NCBI GenBank assembly: GCA_004357015.1
Contig: SMXE01000207.1
Coordinates: 1-8,473 of the forward strand
DNA: 8,473 nt
Reading direction: 5' to 3'
From: Caldithrix sp.
GTDB taxonomy: Bacteria; Zhuqueibacterota; Zhuqueibacteria; Oceanimicrobiales; Oceanimicrobiaceae
Part shown: positions 5,845 to 8,473 of the stretch, in pieces
How positions within the stretch are numbered: the first letter of the stretch is position 1
How the letters are laid out: each line of letters begins with the position of its first letter
Notes under the pieces: generated by a model
Databases searched by the model: none
The model's input: the letters and a program-made list of their open reading frames with translations, nothing else
Told to the model about the DNA's origin: nothing
Translations under genes and position numbers: made by a program

Positions 5845-7009
5845 TCATGTTCGCTTGTTCATTTTCATTTTCGTTTGTACTGTATGTTCGAAATGTGTTT
5901 TCGGAGAAGATAAACCCAGAGCCCGCGATCTCGGCATTCCTTTCCCTGGAACCCCCGGCCTTTTGAACGCAATAACTGATGTGAAAGGCGTGGAAGTGGG
6001 CCATACAACCCTTATTTCCGGTGTGGGAAAACTTGAGGTCGGCAAGGGACCGGTCAGAACCGGTGTAACCGCCATTCTGCCGCGGGGGAAAAGCTACGAC
6101 CCGGTTTTTGCCGGCTGGTATACTTTAAATGGAAATGGCGAAATGACCGGCACCACCTGGGTTGAAGAATCCGGATTTTTAGAGGGGCCGATTACGATTA
6201 CAAATACCCATAGTGTCGGTATTGTGCGGGATGCCGTTATCGCCTGGATGTATGAAAACAAGATCTTTGATCCATTGCCAAACGCTCCTGATATATTTTG
6301 GGCGCTACCCATCGTCGCTGAAACTTACGATGGCTTTCTGAATGACATCAACGGTTTTCATGTTAAGAAAGAACATGTCTTTGCCGTTTTGAACGGCGCT
6401 TCTTCCGGTAAAATCGCTGAAGGTGGCGTCGGCGGCGGAACCGGTATGATCTGCCATGGATTTAAAGGGGGCATCGGAACTGCATCCCGTAAATTAAGCG
6501 AGGGTGCGGGTGGTTATACGGTCGGCGTGTTGGTTCAAGCGAATTATGGAGGCAGGCGCACTTTGACAATCGCCGGTGCGCCGGTCGGACCTGAGATTCC
6601 CGATTTGACCCCGAAACGCGGCTCGGATGGCAGCGGTTCGATAATTGTAGTCGTAGCTACGGATGCGCCTCTATTGCCGCACCAACTAAAAAGATTGGCA
6701 AGGCGGGTTCCCATTGGTATTGCCAAAGTCGGGGGGTATGGAAGTAATACTTCCGGGGATATTTTTATAGCCTTTTCGACCGCTAACTCCGGAGCAGGAA
6801 GTCGTATTGATGTTCAACAGGTAAAAATGCTGCCGAACGATCAAATATCGCCGCTGTTTTTGGCGACCGCACAGGCGACCGAAGAAGCTATTGTTAATGC
6901 ACTCATAGCCGGCGAAACCATGACCGGAATCAATGGCAATACTGTTTATGGGCTTCCTCATGATCGATTAAAAGATGTTTTAAGAAAATATAACCGACTC
7001 GTTGAATGA
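5816..7009 (+). CDS. Secreted P1/S58-family aminopeptidase (DmpA/BapA-type, self-processing)
   Basis: A 397-residue N-terminal-nucleophile hydrolase of family S58. Family members split autocatalytically into two chains and act as L-aminopeptidase/D-amidase/esterase (DmpA) or release N-terminal beta-amino acids (BapA). Residues 1-30 form a Sec signal (basic start, FIFIFVCTVC core, likely cut near VFG/ED), so it acts outside the cytoplasm. Family blocks are RARDLGIPFPGTPG (35-48), ITDVKGVEVGHTT (53-65), RTGVTAILPRG (81-91), NTHSVGIVRDAV (130-141), GGVGGGTGM (203-211), KGGIGTASR (217-225) and VVVATDAPLLPHQL (278-291). Cleavage is predicted between Gly274 and Ser275 in DGSGS. Ser275 (nucleophile), Asn243, Tyr171 and Ser313 sit at a constant offset of 25 from the active-site residues recalled for DmpA/BapA; the glutamate partner is Asp315. 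All key residues are present, so it should be active. The beta-amino-acid specificity suggested by the neighbours is inference. Confidence 0.9.
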   Translation: MTKNPSRLSNHVRLFIFIFVCTVCSKCVFGEDKPRARDLGIPFPGTPGLLNAITDVKGVEVGHTTLISGVGKLEVGKGPVRTGVTAILPRGKSYDPVFAGWYTLNGNGEMTGTTWVEESGFLEGPITITNTHSVGIVRDAVIAWMYENKIFDPLPNAPDIFWALPIVAETYDGFLNDINGFHVKKEHVFAVLNGASSGKIAEGGVGGGTGMICHGFKGGIGTASRKLSEGAGGYTVGVLVQANYGGRRTLTIAGAPVGPEIPDLTPKRGSDGSGSIIVVVATDAPLLPHQLKRLARRVPIGIAKVGGYGSNTSGDIFIAFSTANSGAGSRIDVQQVKMLPNDQISPLFLATAQATEEAIVNALIAGETMTGINGNTVYGLPHDRLKDVLRKYNRLVE

Positions 7010-7053
7010 GTACAGATCGAATTTCGCACACTGAATAGGAGAAAAAAACGATC

Positions 7054-8473
7054 ATGACCAAACATTTCAGAAGTCTCTTTTGTCTGGTTTACCTCGCTGT
7101 TTTTCTAAGTCCACTGAATGCCCAGAGGCTTCCGGAAGGAGCTTATCACGCCAACCGAGAACGGAGTTACGATATTATCCATTACATGGCGGAACTATCA
7201 TTTGATTTTGACAAGAAGCAAGTCTTTGGAAAAGCAACTGTTACCCTTACACCATTGCGAAAGATTGAAAGTGTCACTCTCGCTGCGATCCTGCTCAATA
7301 TCAAAAGGGTTAGCATGCAGGATAACGATGTTAAAATGCAATTTCGTCAGAGCGATAATGCCGTCATCATAACTTTGCCGACTCGAATGACCAACCAGGA
7401 TACATTCTCGATTGTTATTAACTACAGCTGCCAACCAAGAGCGGGCATGTATTTTGTCCGGAATCCCGACAATCCGAAGCTTTTCTATATTTCTACTTAT
7501 GGCGAGGACGGTCTACATGCAAACTGGCTTCCTATCTATAATGATGTCAATGATAAGTTCTCAACAGAAATGAAAGTGACGGTTCCCATGCCATATGTTG
7601 TGATATCCAATGGAAAGCTTATCCAGGAAACTCAAGCAGAAAATGGCGAGAAGACTTATCACTGGAAGCAAACTTTGCCGCATCCCAATTACCTCATTAG
7701 CATATACGTCGGTGACTTTGAAAAAGGAGAACTGCCGCCCGCATTTGGTACGATTCCACTCAACTATTGGGTCCCACGTGGTAAGCTCAAAGAGGGCGCC
7801 TATGCTTTCCGAAACACAACGCGTATGCTCGAATACTTTTCCAATCGCTTCTATTACAAATATCCCTGGATCAAATACGATCAAATAGCCGTTCCGGATT
7901 ACGCTGTCGGTGCGATGGAGCACACCGGAGTCACCGGACACCGAGCAAGTATATTGCGCACCGAGAATTCGCCTTTTGATTTCAATCCAACATTGGATCA
8001 TTATACGGCTTCGTGGTCCGCTGAGGCGATTATTTCACACGAGCTGGCTCATCATTGGTTTGGCAATACTCTGACGTGCAGAAACTTAAGTTATCTCTGG
8101 CTTAATGAGAGTTTCGCCAGCTACCTCATGATGCTCTGGGATGAAGAATCCGTAAGTGAAGATCAGCTTTTGTTCGATGTCCAGCTTGCTAAAGAGCAAT
8201 ATTTCAACTATGTGCGCAACCAGCACATCATCAGGCCATTGGAGTACCACAATTTCGACGACGCAAACACTATTTATAACACAGAGCATACCTATTTAAA
8301 AGGGGCGGTTGTGCTGCACATGTTGAGAAAAATTCTCGGTGATGAGCCCTATTTTCAAGCGCTCGGTTATTACCTTAAAAAGCACGAGTTCTCTAACGTC
8401 GTCAGTGACGATTTGAAAATAGCCATAGAAGAATCGACTGGCGAAAATTTATACTGGTTTTTTGAACAATGGG
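7054..8473 (+). CDS. Secreted M1-family zinc aminopeptidase, 3' end outside window
   Basis: The first 473 codons of an M1 (gluzincin) aminopeptidase, still open at the window edge. The start ATG 7054 has AGGAG at 7037-7041, a rather long 12-base spacing. Residues 1-23 form a Sec signal with a likely cut after LNA, giving a secreted or periplasmic enzyme that removes N-terminal residues from peptides. The N-terminal beta-saddle domain (about 38-225) opens with SYDIIHYMAELSFD. The catalytic domain holds the exopeptidase motif VGAMEH (285-290), zinc motif HELAHHW (329-335) with His329, His333 and general base Glu330, the third ligand Glu352 in LWLNESFASYL exactly 18 residues after the HEXXH, and the transition-state tyrosine Tyr414 in TYLKGAVVLHML. 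GAMEN carries His in place of the final Asn, a variant also seen in other bacterial M1 peptidases. It follows the S58 peptidase after 44 bases, probably in the same transcript. Confidence 0.93.
   Translation, partial: MTKHFRSLFCLVYLAVFLSPLNAQRLPEGAYHANRERSYDIIHYMAELSFDFDKKQVFGKATVTLTPLRKIESVTLAAILLNIKRVSMQDNDVKMQFRQSDNAVIITLPTRMTNQDTFSIVINYSCQPRAGMYFVRNPDNPKLFYISTYGEDGLHANWLPIYNDVNDKFSTEMKVTVPMPYVVISNGKLIQETQAENGEKTYHWKQTLPHPNYLISIYVGDFEKGELPPAFGTIPLNYWVPRGKLKEGAYAFRNTTRMLEYFSNRFYYKYPWIKYDQIAVPDYAVGAMEHTGVTGHRASILRTENSPFDFNPTLDHYTASWSAEAIISHELAHHWFGNTLTCRNLSYLWLNESFASYLMMLWDEESVSEDQLLFDVQLAKEQYFNYVRNQHIIRPLEYHNFDDANTIYNTEHTYLKGAVVLHMLRKILGDEPYFQALGYYLKKHEFSNVVSDDLKIAIEESTGENLYWFFEQW

Noticed and set aside
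5832..5905. Lipobox in the S58 peptidase signal sequence (several cysteines)
   Set aside because: None of the cysteines is preceded by a normal [LVI][AST][GA] lipobox, so an ordinary Sec signal is more likely.

Overview
The window is a bacterial chromosomal segment from a metagenome-style genome. All genes are on the + strand and GC is moderate. No rRNA, tRNA, CRISPR array, insertion sequence or phage gene was seen. The secreted peptidases with cleavable signal peptides, and the style of the genes, suggest a Gram-negative heterotroph, perhaps in the Fibrobacterota-Chlorobiota-Bacteroidota or KSB1/Calditrichota neighbourhood. That placement is a guess from protein style, not from a marker gene.

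Layout. (1) 1-224 is the C-terminal tail of an M3-family oligoendopeptidase. (2) 225-376 is a spacer with a TTGACA-type promoter candidate and a strong Shine-Dalgarno that serves an ATG closed after two codons. (3) 377-1843 encodes a CoA-acylating methylmalonate/malonate-semialdehyde dehydrogenase (mmsA). (4) 1902-3212 encodes a class III PLP aminotransferase of the AGXT2 type (beta-alanine/3-aminoisobutyrate/alanine-glyoxylate). (5) 3213-3387 holds a signal-peptide-like micro-ORF that looks frameshifted. (6) 3388-3522 encodes an untracked 44-residue single-span membrane protein with an excellent Shine-Dalgarno. It overlaps (7) 3509-5008, a 13-segment PutP-type sodium:solute symporter. (8) 5009-5159 is a spacer with a second promoter candidate. 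(9) 5160-5844 is a broken serine hydrolase (beta-lactamase-like C-terminus plus DUF3471-like domain) with no catalytic N-terminus and a one-base frameshift. (10) 5816-7009 encodes a secreted S58/P1-family (DmpA/BapA) self-processing aminopeptidase. (11) 7054-8473 encodes a secreted M1 zinc aminopeptidase that runs off the window.

How they may work together (inference). A symporter with a small partner could import a small amino acid, the aminotransferase could convert a beta-amino acid to its semialdehyde, and MmsA could turn that into acetyl-CoA or propionyl-CoA. S58 enzymes of the BapA type release N-terminal beta-amino acids from peptides, so the downstream peptidase could supply the substrate. 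The result would be a peptide and beta-amino-acid scavenging locus flanked by general peptidases. Each enzyme family is well known. The new elements are the two tiny ORFs before the symporter, the altered substrate and sodium sites of the symporter, and the proposed link to an S58 peptidase.

Caution. Three places (356-358, 5591-5592, 3311-3317) would read as intact coding sequence if a single base were removed. This may be real decay or uncorrected indel error, and it affects the start of mmsA, the micro-ORF and the hydrolase remnant.
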